NCBI GenBank assembly: GCA_018266075.1
Contig: JAFEBB010000035.1
Span: forward strand, 21,829-85,828
DNA from: Deltaproteobacteria bacterium
Lineage (GTDB): Bacteria; Myxococcota; Myxococcia; Myxococcales; SZAS-1
Length of the DNA: 64,000 bases
Reading direction: 5' to 3'
A program made the translations under genes and the position numbers. Shown one piece after another: positions 42,600 through 51,434 of the stretch; position 1 is the first letter of the stretch, and every line of letters starts with the position of its first letter. The notes under the pieces are model-generated. The model saw nothing but the letters and a program-made list of their open reading frames with translations. It was not told the origin of the DNA and did no database searches.

Positions 42600-43643
42600 G
42601 TGACCGAGCCCAGTCGATCGGAAATCTTCTTCCTGCCCGCGGCGCTGCCGTTGGAGTGCGACGAGCTGCTCCTCGCGCCCATGGTGGCGTTCGAGACCTA
42701 CGGCGAGAAGCGGCCCGACGCGGCGGTGCTGCTGCTGCACGGCGTGACGCAGTCGCACTGCGCGGCCAGCGGCGAGCCCGCAGGTCCGGACCTGCCCTAC
42801 TCGCCCGACGGCTGGTTCGCGAACGCCGTCGGTCCGGGCAAGCCGCTGGATACGGGCACCTTCTGGGTCATCTCCTGCGGCTTGCTGGGCAGCCCCTGGG
42901 GCAGCTCGAGTCCGTCGTCGCCGCACCCCGAGCTGGGCACGCCCTACGGCATCGAGTTTCCACCCGTGACCGCCACCGACATGGCCCGGGCCGCAGGTGG
43001 GCTTTGCCGCAGCCTGGGCGTGACGCGGCTCGCGGGCGTGGTGGGCCACGGCTTTGGCGGGATGGTGGGGCTGCGGCTGGCGTCGCTGTTTCCGGACCTG
43101 GTGGCGAGCGTGGCCGCGCTGGGAACCACGGCGTCGTTGCCCGATGCGCTGCGCCGCAAGCTCGCCTCGGTTCGCCAGCAGCTCGACGCCGATCGCGCCT
43201 TCAAGCACGGCATGTACAGCGCCCAGCAGGCTCCCGAGGCCGCGATGCAGCGGGTGCGGCTCGGCCTCTTGCGCGAGCTCTACCCGCGCGACTACCTGGC
43301 GCGCATCCATGGCGATCTCTTTGCGGCGGAGCGGGCGTTGGAGTCGGAGGCTCAGGAGTTCTCCTGGGTCTTCGACGCGAACTGCTACGCCGCGCTCTGC
43401 GACGCGCACGCGCGCACGGATTTGTACGAGTCGCTGGGCCGCATCAAGGCCCGGACGCTGATCCTCACGTCGTCGACGGACGTGCTGGCGCCGCCCGAGC
43501 GCGCGCGCGATACGTACCACCGGCTCACCGCGTCGGGCGTGCAGGCGCGCTACTACGAGCTCCAGAGCGACGCCGGACACCGCGCCTACGAGCTCGAAGC
43601 CGCCAAGGTCGGCCAGGTGATCCGCGACTTCTTGGGTCGCTAG
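42600..43643 (+). CDS. MetX-like alpha/beta hydrolase lacking the nucleophile
   Basis: 347 aa. Fold and blocks of the homoserine O-acetyltransferase (MetX) family: FETYGEKRPDAAVLLLHGVT, TFWVISCGLLGSPWGSSSP, PPVTATDMARAAGGL, SSTDVLAPPERARD (acid) and SDAGHRAYELEA (His). The nucleophile elbow, normally GGSMGG, reads VGHGFGGMVG, so the serine is glycine (codon GGC). Acid and histidine are kept. Without serine it cannot form the acyl-enzyme and is probably a pseudoenzyme, or uses another chemistry. Converges on the 43647 gene with a 3-bp gap. Confidence 0.78.
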   Translation: MTEPSRSEIFFLPAALPLECDELLLAPMVAFETYGEKRPDAAVLLLHGVTQSHCAASGEPAGPDLPYSPDGWFANAVGPGKPLDTGTFWVISCGLLGSPWGSSSPSSPHPELGTPYGIEFPPVTATDMARAAGGLCRSLGVTRLAGVVGHGFGGMVGLRLASLFPDLVASVAALGTTASLPDALRRKLASVRQQLDADRAFKHGMYSAQQAPEAAMQRVRLGLLRELYPRDYLARIHGDLFAAERALESEAQEFSWVFDANCYAALCDAHARTDLYESLGRIKARTLILTSSTDVLAPPERARDTYHRLTASGVQARYYELQSDAGHRAYELEAAKVGQVIRDFLGR

Positions 43644-43646
43644 TCC

Positions 43647-43937
43647 TTAGCGCGAGACGACGACTTCGGTCGTCGACGGCGCGAGCGCCAGCCGATCGCG
43701 CGACGATTCGGGCAGCGCGGGCCGCTTGCTGAGCTCGTCCTCGAGCTCGGTGACGCGCCGGTTGAGCCGCTCGAGCTCGAGCTGGATGCGGCCCTGGCTG
43801 GGGAAGGCCTGGGCATACGAATCGAGCAGCGGCTTGATGGCGTAGCGCAAGGTCACGCCCAGCACCGGGATGATGAAGATCGACATGCCGAAGACGATGC
43901 CGCAGATCTCACTGAGATTGATCGGCTGAAATTCCAT
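43647..43937 (-). CDS. small membrane protein with coiled coil
   Basis: 96 aa. One hydrophobic helix (CGIVFGMSIFIIPVLGVTL) followed by a coiled coil (IQLELERLNRRVTELEDELS) and a Ser/Pro tail. Resembles phage-shock-like or generic membrane-scaffold small proteins; no firm family. A GGAGGG Shine-Dalgarno precedes ATG 43937. It lies about 50 bp after the BtrH-like gene on the same strand. Confidence 0.65.
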   Translation of the reverse strand: MEFQPINLSEICGIVFGMSIFIIPVLGVTLRYAIKPLLDSYAQAFPSQGRIQLELERLNRRVTELEDELSKRPALPESSRDRLALAPSTTEVVVSR

Positions 43938-43990
43938 TTTCCCTCCAAGGCGCGCGCGTCGATCTTCTACGTCGGCCGCAGCGATCTATT

Positions 43991-44968
43991 TCAGGACAAT
44001 TTCGCGAGCTTCTCGGCCAGCTCGCGTTCCCGCTCGGCAATGCCCGTGGCATGGGCCGGAACGCCGTCCCAGGCCCCGTCCTGGCTGGCCAGGCGCATGG
44101 CCGTGGCGAGCTCGCCCCACTGCCAGGCCAGCTCGCGGTAGGCATGCGCGATCGGCGCCAGGGGCAGATTGGGCTGCAGGCGCTGGGCCTCGTCGAGGAA
44201 CTGGGCGAAGAGCGCGCGGAAGCAGCCGCCGCCCGTGCCCCGCTTTTCGATGGCCAGGAAGCCTTCCTTGGCGCACTTGGCGAAGTCGTGGAGCTTGGGC
44301 CAGTCGGCAAGATCGCGGGCGAAGTCGTCGAGCGCGGCGACGCCGCCGAAGCCGCTCGGATCTTCGAGGATGCGGACGCCCGCGCGTCGCACGGCCTCGG
44401 GCACGAGCGAGGCGACGTCCTTGGGGAGCTCGCCCTCGATCTCGAACCACGAGTGATCGTGGTGGCCGGCCATGAACGCTTCGCTGCCACGCGCGCGCGC
44501 CAGATCCGGCAGCGCGACGTCGATCAGCCCGGGCCGCTCCGTGTCGGCGACGAAGGCGAGGTCGCGTTCGAGGTCATGGCCGGCGAGCACCACGCGGTGG
44601 CCGTTGTAGGAGGTCTGGGTGTCGTAATACGGCAGGAACTTGATGTCGGTGGTGAGCACCACGGGCACGCCGGAATCGGCGCGCGCCTTCACCAGCTGCC
44701 ATGCACGCGCGGCATCCGGCTCGCGGTGCTCGACCCACGAAAGGCCGAGCAGCTCGCAGACCTCGTGCTCCATGGTGAGGGTGCGGCCCACGAAGCTGCG
44801 CGAGAGTCCGGTCTCGCTTCGAAACAAGTAGAAGCCGAGTCCGGAGCCGAGCCCGAAGACCATGGCTTCGGTGAGGTTCAGGCCGCGCGCGGCGAGCACG
44901 TCGCGGACGCTCGTCGGACCGCACGAGACGCCGGGCACGTGCTCGAAGCCGGGGATCACGTAGCGCAC
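43991..44968 (-). CDS. BtrH-N/DUF4872-like protein
   Basis: 325 aa. N-terminal block with the conserved cysteine in GVSCGPTSVRDVLAARG, followed by FGLGSGLGFYLFRSE and, later, PVVLTTDIKFLPYYDTQ and YNGHRVVLAGHD. This is the papain-like BtrH_N fold known from butirosin acyl transfer and from peptidase-C39-like proteins. The C-terminal half (EKRGTGGGCFRALFAQFLDE onward) fits DUF4872. No acyl-carrier protein or peptide synthetase gene is nearby, so the acyl donor is unknown. GTG 44968 stands 5 nt after an inverted repeat. Confidence 0.7.
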   Translation of the reverse strand: MRYVIPGFEHVPGVSCGPTSVRDVLAARGLNLTEAMVFGLGSGLGFYLFRSETGLSRSFVGRTLTMEHEVCELLGLSWVEHREPDAARAWQLVKARADSGVPVVLTTDIKFLPYYDTQTSYNGHRVVLAGHDLERDLAFVADTERPGLIDVALPDLARARGSEAFMAGHHDHSWFEIEGELPKDVASLVPEAVRRAGVRILEDPSGFGGVAALDDFARDLADWPKLHDFAKCAKEGFLAIEKRGTGGGCFRALFAQFLDEAQRLQPNLPLAPIAHAYRELAWQWGELATAMRLASQDGAWDGVPAHATGIAERERELAEKLAKLS

Positions 44969-44973
44969 GGGCG

Positions 44974-44987
44974 TAACCGTTCGGTTA
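44974..44987. promoter_or_regulatory. inverted repeat in front of the BtrH-like gene
   Basis: TAACCG-TT-CGGTTA, a perfect 6-bp inverted repeat ending 5 nt before GTG 44968. The size and position would suit a repressor operator or a start-site hairpin. No regulator gene is adjacent. Confidence 0.35.
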
Positions 44988-44999
44988 ACGAATCTGACT

Positions 45000-45028
45000 C
45001 CCCTTCCCCGCGTGAGACGGGGAAGGGG
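45000..45028. repeat. REP-like hairpin
   Basis: CCCCTTCCCCG and CGGGGAAGGGG form a perfect 11-bp stem around CGTGAGA, followed by TCGGGGGATGGGG. It lies between the thiolase stop and the BtrH-like start, both reverse strand. It resembles the G-rich palindromic repeats dispersed between genes of many proteobacteria. There is no T-tract, so it is not an ordinary terminator. Confidence 0.65.
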
Positions 45029-45060
45029 TCGGGGGATGGGGTTTGGCGGGCGAAGGTCGC

Positions 45061-46239
45061 TTACCGCTCGAGGATGGCCGCGATGCCCTCACCGCCGCCG
45101 ATGCACAGCGACGCCAGTCCGCGCTTCTTGTCCATGTCCTTCATGGCGTGGACGAGCGTGACCACGAGCCGGCAGCCCGAGGCGCCGATGGGGTGGCCGA
45201 GGACGACCGCGCCGCCGCGGACGTTGACCTTGCTGGCGTCGAGCTCGAGGAGCTTGTTGTTGGCCATGGTCACCACGGCGAAGGCCTCGTTGATCTCGTA
45301 GAGATCGATGTCCTTCGGGGTGAGCTTGGCCTTGTTGAGCGCGTTCTTCATCGCGTCGGCCGGCGCGATGGTGAACTCCACCGGGTTGCGCGCGGCCACG
45401 CCCCAGCCCGTGAGGCGGGCGAGGATGGGCAGGCCGTCCTTCTTGGCGCGCTCGACGGTGGTGAGGACGACGGCAGCCGCGCCGTCGTTGATGCTCGAGG
45501 CGTTGGCGGCGGTGATGGTGCCGTCCTTCTTGAAGGCCGGCTTGAGGCCGGGGATCTTGTCGGGCTTGGCGCTCTTGGGGCCCTCGTCCTCGCTGACGAC
45601 GAGCGGGTCGCCCTTCTTCTGCGGCACGCTCACCGGCGCGATCTCGGCCTTGAACGCGCCCTCGGCCTGGGCCTTCTGCGCGCGCCGGGTCGACTCCATC
45701 GCGTACTCGTCCTGCGCCGCGCGGCTGAAGCCGAAGTCCGCGGCGCACTTCTCGCCGCAGTTGCCCATGTGCATGTCGTTGTACGGATCCCAGAGGCCGT
45801 CGTGGATCATCAGATCCTTGAGCTCGATGTTGCCCATGCGCGCACCGCCGCGGATGGCGTGCGAGAAGTACGGCGCGTTGGACATGCTCTCCATGCCGCC
45901 GGCGACCACGATCTCCGCGTCGCCCGTGAGGATCACCCGGGCCGCCTCGATGATCGACTCGAGGCCCGAGCCGCAGACCTTGTTCACGGTCACGCACGGG
46001 GTCTTCTCGGGGAGGCCGGCGTAGAGCGCCGCCTGGCGGGCCGGAGCCTGACCGACGCCGCCCTGGAGCACGCAGCCCATGAACACCTGCTCCACCTGCT
46101 CGGGCTTGATGCCCGCGCGCTGGATCGCCGCCTGGATGGCCACGGCCCCGAGGCGCGGGGCAGAGAGGCTGGCGAGGGCACCCTGGAACGCACCGATGGG
46201 CGTCCGGGCGGCGGCGACGATGGCGATCTCCTTCGACAT
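45061..46239 (-). CDS. acetyl-CoA C-acetyltransferase (thiolase)
   Basis: 392 aa. Degradative/biosynthetic thiolase that interconverts two acetyl-CoA and acetoacetyl-CoA. The acyl-enzyme cysteine is in VNKVCGSGLES. The substrate-loop histidine is in NEAFAVV (as NEAF), the general-base region in VLGHPIGASGCR, and the C-terminal catalytic position in SLCIGGGEGIA. Could serve the last step of lysine fermentation or butyrate/PHB metabolism, but it is 4 kb from the kam genes and not in their operon. ATG 46239 is supported by the family N-terminus EIAIVAAARTPIGAF. Confidence 0.92.
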   Translation of the reverse strand: MSKEIAIVAAARTPIGAFQGALASLSAPRLGAVAIQAAIQRAGIKPEQVEQVFMGCVLQGGVGQAPARQAALYAGLPEKTPCVTVNKVCGSGLESIIEAARVILTGDAEIVVAGGMESMSNAPYFSHAIRGGARMGNIELKDLMIHDGLWDPYNDMHMGNCGEKCAADFGFSRAAQDEYAMESTRRAQKAQAEGAFKAEIAPVSVPQKKGDPLVVSEDEGPKSAKPDKIPGLKPAFKKDGTITAANASSINDGAAAVVLTTVERAKKDGLPILARLTGWGVAARNPVEFTIAPADAMKNALNKAKLTPKDIDLYEINEAFAVVTMANNKLLELDASKVNVRGGAVVLGHPIGASGCRLVVTLVHAMKDMDKKRGLASLCIGGGEGIAAILER

Positions 46240-46387
46240 GGCTTGGCTCCGTGAAAATTTGTGCACTGCAACATAACGAGCGGGCGACTTATACGCACGC
46301 CGAAGTCGGCTGGCAAGGGGCGTCGGCGAAGCGTTACCACCTGGGGGAGTTCGCCGTAGTGCCTCGCAAGCGCGAAGGAGGCAGCCC

Positions 46388-47233
46388 ATGCAGGCGAACA
46401 GACATGCGATTCTGTTGGTGTTGGCCCTGGGAGCTGGCGCCTGTCGCGCCGAGACCGCAACTGCGAAACCGGAGGTCGCCGTGGCCCACTTTTCTGCGCC
46501 GTACGCGAAGCACACCGAAGCTGAGCTCAAGCAAGTCCTGACGCCGCTGCAGTTCGAGGTGACCCAGCACGAGGCCACCGAGCCGCCCTTCCACAACGAG
46601 TTCTGGGACAACCACCAGGCCGGCATCTACGTGGACGTGGCCACCGGCGAGCCGCTCTTCAGCTCGCTCGACAAGTTCGAGTCGGGCACGGGCTGGCCGA
46701 GCTTCGTGCGGCCCATCGAGAACGGGCACGTCACCGAGCACCGCGACGTGGGCTTCGGCATGGTCCGCGTGGAAGTGCGCTCGCAGATCGGCGACTCGCA
46801 CCTGGGCCACGTGTTCCCCGACGGGCCTGCGCCCACGGGCCTGCGCTACTGCATCAACTCGGCGTCGCTGCGGTTCATCCCCGTGGCCGAGCTGCAGGCC
46901 CAGGGCTACGGGCAGTTCGCGGCGCGCTTCGGCAGCGGCGAGAAGGCTCCCGAGGCCAAGACGGACAACGCCTGCGCCATCCCCAAGCCCGGCGAGGCGC
47001 CCGGCTGCGAGGCGACCTTGGAGACGGCGGTGCTCGGCGGCGGTCGCGTGGATGCGCTGCGCGGCGTGCCCGGTGTGCTCCAGGTCGACTCGGGCACGGC
47101 GCTCGGCAAGCCAGCGGTCCAGGTCACGTTCGACCCGAAGCTCGTCACGCTGGCCGCGCTCGTGGACAAGAGCGCCAGCGGCGGCTCGCGGCCGTCCGTG
47201 CTGGCGAACGACGGCTTCCAGCGGGCGCGCTGA
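46388..47233 (+). CDS. msrB: lipoprotein MsrB with a degenerate MsrA-like tail
   Basis: 281 aa. Signal with lipobox-like ALGAGAC. The MsrB domain (about 35-165) reduces methionine-R-sulfoxide. It has [17 protein letters not shown], the [12 protein letters not shown] block and the catalytic Cys155 in [11 protein letters not shown]. The zinc CxxC pairs are absent, as in one MsrB subclass. After a linker, residues about 215-275 ([38 protein letters not shown]) align with the start of MsrA, but the MsrA active-site GCFWC is replaced by GGGRV. The second domain is therefore a truncated, non-catalytic relic. Envelope oxidative repair is the likely role of the first. Confidence 0.82.
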   Translation: MQANRHAILLVLALGAGACRAETATAKPEVAVAHFSAPYAKHTEAELKQVLTPLQFEVTQHEATEPPFHNEFWDNHQAGIYVDVATGEPLFSSLDKFESGTGWPSFVRPIENGHVTEHRDVGFGMVRVEVRSQIGDSHLGHVFPDGPAPTGLRYCINSASLRFIPVAELQAQGYGQFAARFGSGEKAPEAKTDNACAIPKPGEAPGCEATLETAVLGGGRVDALRGVPGVLQVDSGTALGKPAVQVTFDPKLVTLAALVDKSASGGSRPSVLANDGFQRAR

Positions 47234-47241
47234 GCCGCTGC

Positions 47242-47247
47242 TAGTCT
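47242..47247 (+). promoter_or_regulatory. candidate -10 element of a leaderless promoter
   Basis: TAGTCT ends 7 nt before ATG 47255, which lacks a Shine-Dalgarno. Confidence 0.3.
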
Positions 47248-47254
47248 CGCCCGC

Positions 47255-48124
47255 ATGGGCAAACCCCTGGTGCTGGTCCACGGCGGCGCTGGCCTCTACA
47301 GCGACGATCGCGTCGAGCCCGCGCGGCTCGGCTGCGAGCGCGCTGCCAAGGCCGGCGCCGACGTGCTTCGTGGCGGCGGCAGCGCCGTGGACGCCGTCTG
47401 CGAAGCGGTGCGCGTCCTCGAGGACGACCCCGAGTTCAACGCGGGCACCGGCAGCTGCCTCACCGAGACCGGCGACGTGGAGATGGACGCGTGCGTGATG
47501 GACGGCCGCGACCTCAAGGCCGGCGCGCTCGGCGCCATCCAGGGCATCCGCAACCCAATCCTGGCCGCGCGCCTGGTGATGGAGCGCAGCCGCCACGTGT
47601 TCCTCGTCGGCGATGGGGCGCGCCACTTCGTGCTCGCGAACGGCGTGGCGCCCTACCCGACCGCGTCGCTCATCACGCCGCGCGCGCTCGAGAAGTGGAA
47701 GGCGGGCACGGTCGAGGGCAAGCACGGCACGGTGGGCGCGGTCGCGGTCGACGCGCAGGGCCACGTCGCGGCGGCCACGTCGACCGGCGGAATCTTGCGC
47801 AAGCTGCCCGGGCGCATCGGCGACTCGCCCATCGTGGGCGCCGGCACCTTCGCCGACGACGCGCGCGCGGCTGCTTCGGCCACGGGAACCGGCGAGCCGA
47901 TCTTGCGCCTCGGGCTCACGCGGACGGCGGCAGATCTGTCGCAGCGCATGTCGGCGCAGGAGGCGGTCGACGAAGCGCTGGTCGAGCTGCGCGAGCGCAC
48001 CGGCGGCGAGGCCGGACTGATCCTGGTGAACGCGCGCGGCGAGCTGGGCATCTCGCGGACCACCAAGCGCATGAGCTGGGCGCACCTCGACATCGACGGC
48101 CGCGGCGACGCGCGCTGCGAATAG
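47255..48124 (+). CDS. isoaspartyl peptidase/L-asparaginase (Ntn hydrolase)
   Basis: 289 aa. Plant-type asparaginase family. The alpha part starts LVLVHGGAGLYSDDRV and contains ALGAIQGIRNPI. The autocleavage site and nucleophile is Thr159 in GKHGTVGAVAVD. The beta part has ATSTGGILRKLPGRIGDSP and the GAGTFAD block. Hydrolyses isoaspartyl peptides or asparagine after self-cleavage. The linker between the subunits is short. Its TAG stop is part of the TAGAAT hexamer of the next gene. Confidence 0.9.
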   Translation: MGKPLVLVHGGAGLYSDDRVEPARLGCERAAKAGADVLRGGGSAVDAVCEAVRVLEDDPEFNAGTGSCLTETGDVEMDACVMDGRDLKAGALGAIQGIRNPILAARLVMERSRHVFLVGDGARHFVLANGVAPYPTASLITPRALEKWKAGTVEGKHGTVGAVAVDAQGHVAAATSTGGILRKLPGRIGDSPIVGAGTFADDARAAASATGTGEPILRLGLTRTAADLSQRMSAQEAVDEALVELRERTGGEAGLILVNARGELGISRTTKRMSWAHLDIDGRGDARCE

Positions 48125-48127
48125 AAT
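48122..48127 (+). promoter_or_regulatory. candidate -10 element overlapping the asparaginase stop
   Basis: TAGAAT begins with the stop codon of the asparaginase gene and ends 6 nt before GTG 48134. Same layout as at 21615 and 22344. Confidence 0.3.
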
Positions 48128-48133
48128 CCGCTC

Positions 48134-48691
48134 GTGCCCGCGAACCGGAAAAAGCTCGTGGCCGGCCTGGTGCTGCTGCTCGCCGTGGCGTTCGTGGCTG
48201 CGTGGGTGTTCCGGAAGCCCGCGGCCTCGGAGCAGGACGAGCGCGACGCCGACGCGGCTCTGCAAAAGCTCGATCCGCACAGCGCGCGGCAGTCGCTGGC
48301 CCAGCGCTGCAAGCTGCCTCCGCGTCCCGACGATGGCGTGGCCATGCGCGCCTGCGCCGCCTTGCACGACCTCTCAATCCTCGAGGGCAAGCCCCTCGAC
48401 GGCGCTGCGCGCCTGAGCGAGCTGGCGCACGTCGAGCCGTCGCCGGGTGCTCGGCCGGTGCTCGAGGACGTGCAGGTGCTGCGCGTGGAGCTGCTCCTCG
48501 AGGCCGGTCACTCGCGCGAGGCTGCGCACGAGGCGCAGGCCTGGGCCGAGGCGCACGGCGACGATGAGACCGTGGGCGCCGTGCGGCTCTGGGTGGCGGC
48601 GATGCACGCGCAGCGCGCGATTGGCTACGAGCAGCAGGCCGGCGACGACGCGCGACGCGCGATCCACCTGGCGTCGAAGGTCACGCACTAG
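48134..48691 (+). CDS. membrane-anchored helical repeat protein
   Basis: 185 aa. N-terminal transmembrane helix (KLVAGLVLLLAVAFVAAWVF), then about 140 residues of short amphipathic helices (ADAALQKLDPHSARQSLAQ, LHDLSILEGKPLDGAARLSE, LLEAGHSREAAHEAQAW) like degenerate TPRs. Family unknown. The TAG stop shares CTAG with the convergent stop of the RNase R gene. Confidence 0.6.
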   Translation: MPANRKKLVAGLVLLLAVAFVAAWVFRKPAASEQDERDADAALQKLDPHSARQSLAQRCKLPPRPDDGVAMRACAALHDLSILEGKPLDGAARLSELAHVEPSPGARPVLEDVQVLRVELLLEAGHSREAAHEAQAWAEAHGDDETVGAVRLWVAAMHAQRAIGYEQQAGDDARRAIHLASKVTH

Positions 48692-51192
48692 CGACGCTTG
48701 CCGCCGCCTCGTCCGCCGCCGTGTCGACCCCCGCCGTCGCGCGGACCGGAGCGTCCACCGTCGCGCGAGCCGTGACGACCGCCGCTGTCACGCGAGCCGG
48801 GTCGGCCGCCGTCGCGCGAGCCGGGTCCGCGCTCGCTCCGCTCGTTGCGATCGCTTCGGCCGAACGACTTGCCGCGCGGTGCACCGAAGCTGGGTCCGGG
48901 TCGCGAGGACCCACCCTTGAGCCGCTCAACGGCTTCCCACAAGGTCGCCGGCCGCTTTCCGTCGCGCACCAGCGCGCCCTTCTCCACCAGCGAGAGGTCG
49001 GTCTGGCGGCGCTCGAGGTTCACCGAGCGGATCTGCACTTCCACGCGATCGCCCACCGTGAACGCGCGACCGTTGGGGAACGAGAGCGTCTGCGTGGCCA
49101 GGTCGAGCTCGCCTTCGCCGCCGAGATCCTCGCTCTTGAGCAGGCCTTCGACGAACAGGCCCTCGAGCTCCACGAACAGGCCGAACTCGGCGACCGACGC
49201 GATGATGCCCGGGTAGCGCTGGCCAATGCGGTCCTTCAAGAACAAGCAGCCGAAGTACGCGTCGACCTCGCGCTCGGCCTTCATCGCCGCGCGCTCGCGC
49301 TCGCTGCATCGCCGCGCGATGGCCGAGAGCTTCGCCGTGTGCGCCTCGAGGTGCTTGACCTTGCCGTGCGCCCAGTGCTCCTTGAGCAGCCGGTGCACGA
49401 TGAGGTCCGGGTAGCGTCGAATCGGCGAGGTGAAGTGCAGGTAGTGCTCGGCCGCGAGCCCGTAGTGGCCGATGTTCTCGGCCTCGTACGTGGCCTGCAT
49501 CATTGCGCGCAGGAGCAGCGAGTTGAACGCGCGCTGCTGCGGCTTGCCCGCGATCTGTTGAAGCATCGCGTTCAGTGTCTTCGGCGTGAGCGCGTCGCTC
49601 GGTGCGGTGATGCCGTGCGTGGCCGCGAACTCCGTGAACGCGAGCAGCTTCGCCTCGTCCGGCGCGCCGTGGACGCGGAACAACGTCGGCAAACCGCGCG
49701 CCTCGAAGTAGCGCGCGACCGCTTCGTTGGCCGCGAGCATGAACTCCTCGACCAGCCGGTGCGCGTCGTTGCGCTCGCGCTTCTCCACGCTCTTCACGCG
49801 CGACTGTTCGTCGAGCACCGCCTTGGCCTCGGCGATGTCGAAGTCGATCGAGCCGCGATCCATGCGCTGCTTGTTGAGCTTCTGCGCCAGCTCCCACGCG
49901 AGCGTGAGCTCCGGCCGCAGGAACTCGCGGTGGGCCACGTTCTCGCCCTTCAGCAGCGCCGCCACTTCCGTGTACGTGCAGCGCGCGCGGGAGCGCATCA
50001 CGCCCGGGTAGAGCTCGGCCTCGACCGGCAGGCCGCTCTCGTCGAGGATCATGTCTGCGACCATGCAGAGCCGATCCACGTCGGGCTTGAGCGAGCACAT
50101 CTCGTTCGACAGCGCCTCGGGCAACATCGGTAGCACGGTGTTCGGGAAGTACACGCTCGTGCCGCGCCGGAGCGCCTCGTCGTCGAGCGAGGAATCCTCG
50201 AGCACGTAGTGGCTCACGTCGGCGATGGCGACCACCAGCCGGTAGCCGCGCGGCGCCTTCTCCACGTACACCGCGTCGTCGAAGTCGCGCGCGTCCTCGC
50301 CGTCGATGGTGACGAGCTTGATGTCGCGCACGTCGCGCCGGCCGGGGATGTCGCTCTCTTGCACCGGAATCGCCACGCGATGCGCCTCGTCGACCACCGC
50401 GCGTGGGAACTCGTCATCGAAGCCTTGCGCGTACGCGGCGCGCAGCACCTCGAGCTTGGGATCGCCGCGCTCGCCAGCCTTCTCCAGCACCTCACCCTGC
50501 GGCGGAACGAACCCGGGCGCGCCGGACTGGGTGAGTCGCACCTTCACGATGTCGCCGTCGTGGAAGCCGTGCGCGTGCGGAACGGCGATGAACTCGCCGA
50601 GCGAGGGATCCATCGGCATCACCATCGACTGCTTGCCGCGCTCCACGTACGTGCCCAGCGCGTGGATCCGCCGCCGCTCGACGGTCTCCACGATCCGGCC
50701 TTGCGTGCGTCCACCGGTTCCGGGGACGACCTCGACGCGGATCAAATCGCCGTCGAACGCGTGGGTGGCCTCGACCGCGGGCACGAACACGTCGTCGCCT
50801 TCGCCGTCGTAGCGCTCCACGAAGCCGAAGCCGTCGCGGTGCTTTCGCAGCAAGCCGACAACCGTCTTCGGACCGCCGCCGCGCTGCTTGCGCTTGCCCT
50901 CGGCGTCCTGCGGATAGATGAGCACGGGCTTGGTGCTCGCGCCGAGCTCGCGCACGCCGTGGCGCGCGCCGTGGCGCTTGGGGACGGGCAGCTCACGGCC
51001 CTTGTCGGTGGCGGGGCGGTAGCGCTTGCCGTCCTTCAAGATGGCGCCTTCGCGAACCAGGTCGCGCAGGGCGCGCTTCATCTCGGTCATGGCGCCGGGG
51101 TTCACGCCCAGCCGGCCCATCACTTCCTTGACGCCGAGCGCGTGGTCCGCGGCCTCCAGGACGTCGAGGATTTGCTTCGAATCGATACTCAT
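48688..51192 (-). CDS. rnr: ribonuclease R
   Basis: 834 aa. 3'-5' exoribonuclease of the RNB family. Order: N-terminal winged helix (DVLEAADHALGVKEVMGRLG), two cold-shock OB domains (GLLRKHRDGFGFVERYDG), the RNB catalytic centre with DGEDARDFDDAVYVEK, and a C-terminal S1 domain (YPGIIASVAEFGLFVELEG). The last 70 residues are an Arg/Gly/Ser/Asp-rich disordered tail of repeated RDGG/GSRDSGG units ending GGGRGGGKRR, likely RNA-binding. ATG 51192 follows GAAGG. The 242 bp between it and the TetR gene contain nothing I can assign. Confidence 0.93.
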   Translation of the reverse strand: MSIDSKQILDVLEAADHALGVKEVMGRLGVNPGAMTEMKRALRDLVREGAILKDGKRYRPATDKGRELPVPKRHGARHGVRELGASTKPVLIYPQDAEGKRKQRGGGPKTVVGLLRKHRDGFGFVERYDGEGDDVFVPAVEATHAFDGDLIRVEVVPGTGGRTQGRIVETVERRRIHALGTYVERGKQSMVMPMDPSLGEFIAVPHAHGFHDGDIVKVRLTQSGAPGFVPPQGEVLEKAGERGDPKLEVLRAAYAQGFDDEFPRAVVDEAHRVAIPVQESDIPGRRDVRDIKLVTIDGEDARDFDDAVYVEKAPRGYRLVVAIADVSHYVLEDSSLDDEALRRGTSVYFPNTVLPMLPEALSNEMCSLKPDVDRLCMVADMILDESGLPVEAELYPGVMRSRARCTYTEVAALLKGENVAHREFLRPELTLAWELAQKLNKQRMDRGSIDFDIAEAKAVLDEQSRVKSVEKRERNDAHRLVEEFMLAANEAVARYFEARGLPTLFRVHGAPDEAKLLAFTEFAATHGITAPSDALTPKTLNAMLQQIAGKPQQRAFNSLLLRAMMQATYEAENIGHYGLAAEHYLHFTSPIRRYPDLIVHRLLKEHWAHGKVKHLEAHTAKLSAIARRCSERERAAMKAEREVDAYFGCLFLKDRIGQRYPGIIASVAEFGLFVELEGLFVEGLLKSEDLGGEGELDLATQTLSFPNGRAFTVGDRVEVQIRSVNLERRQTDLSLVEKGALVRDGKRPATLWEAVERLKGGSSRPGPSFGAPRGKSFGRSDRNERSERGPGSRDGGRPGSRDSGGRHGSRDGGRSGPRDGGGRHGGGRGGGKRR

Positions 51193-51434
51193 TCGCTTCT
51201 GGTTTCCTTCTTGGTCGCGCTGGGCGCAGACCGGTGCTGCAAGTGGTCGGGAGACAAGCGCTCGTAAAATTCGGCGCTGCGGAGCTCCGCGGGAAATCAC
51301 TCGCCTGCGAGAGCTTCGGTGGCGCCGCGCGGAAGATCAATCGTCTTCGACGCGAGCGGCCTGCCACCCGGCGCGCTGACGTGCATCGGCGCGCACTCCT
51401 GACATAGCGCCCTCGCCTTCCGGCCGCCAAGCAA

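Noticed and set aside
45000..45028. Rho-independent terminator
   Set aside because: The stem is strong but neither strand has a T-tract after it; called a REP-like hairpin instead.
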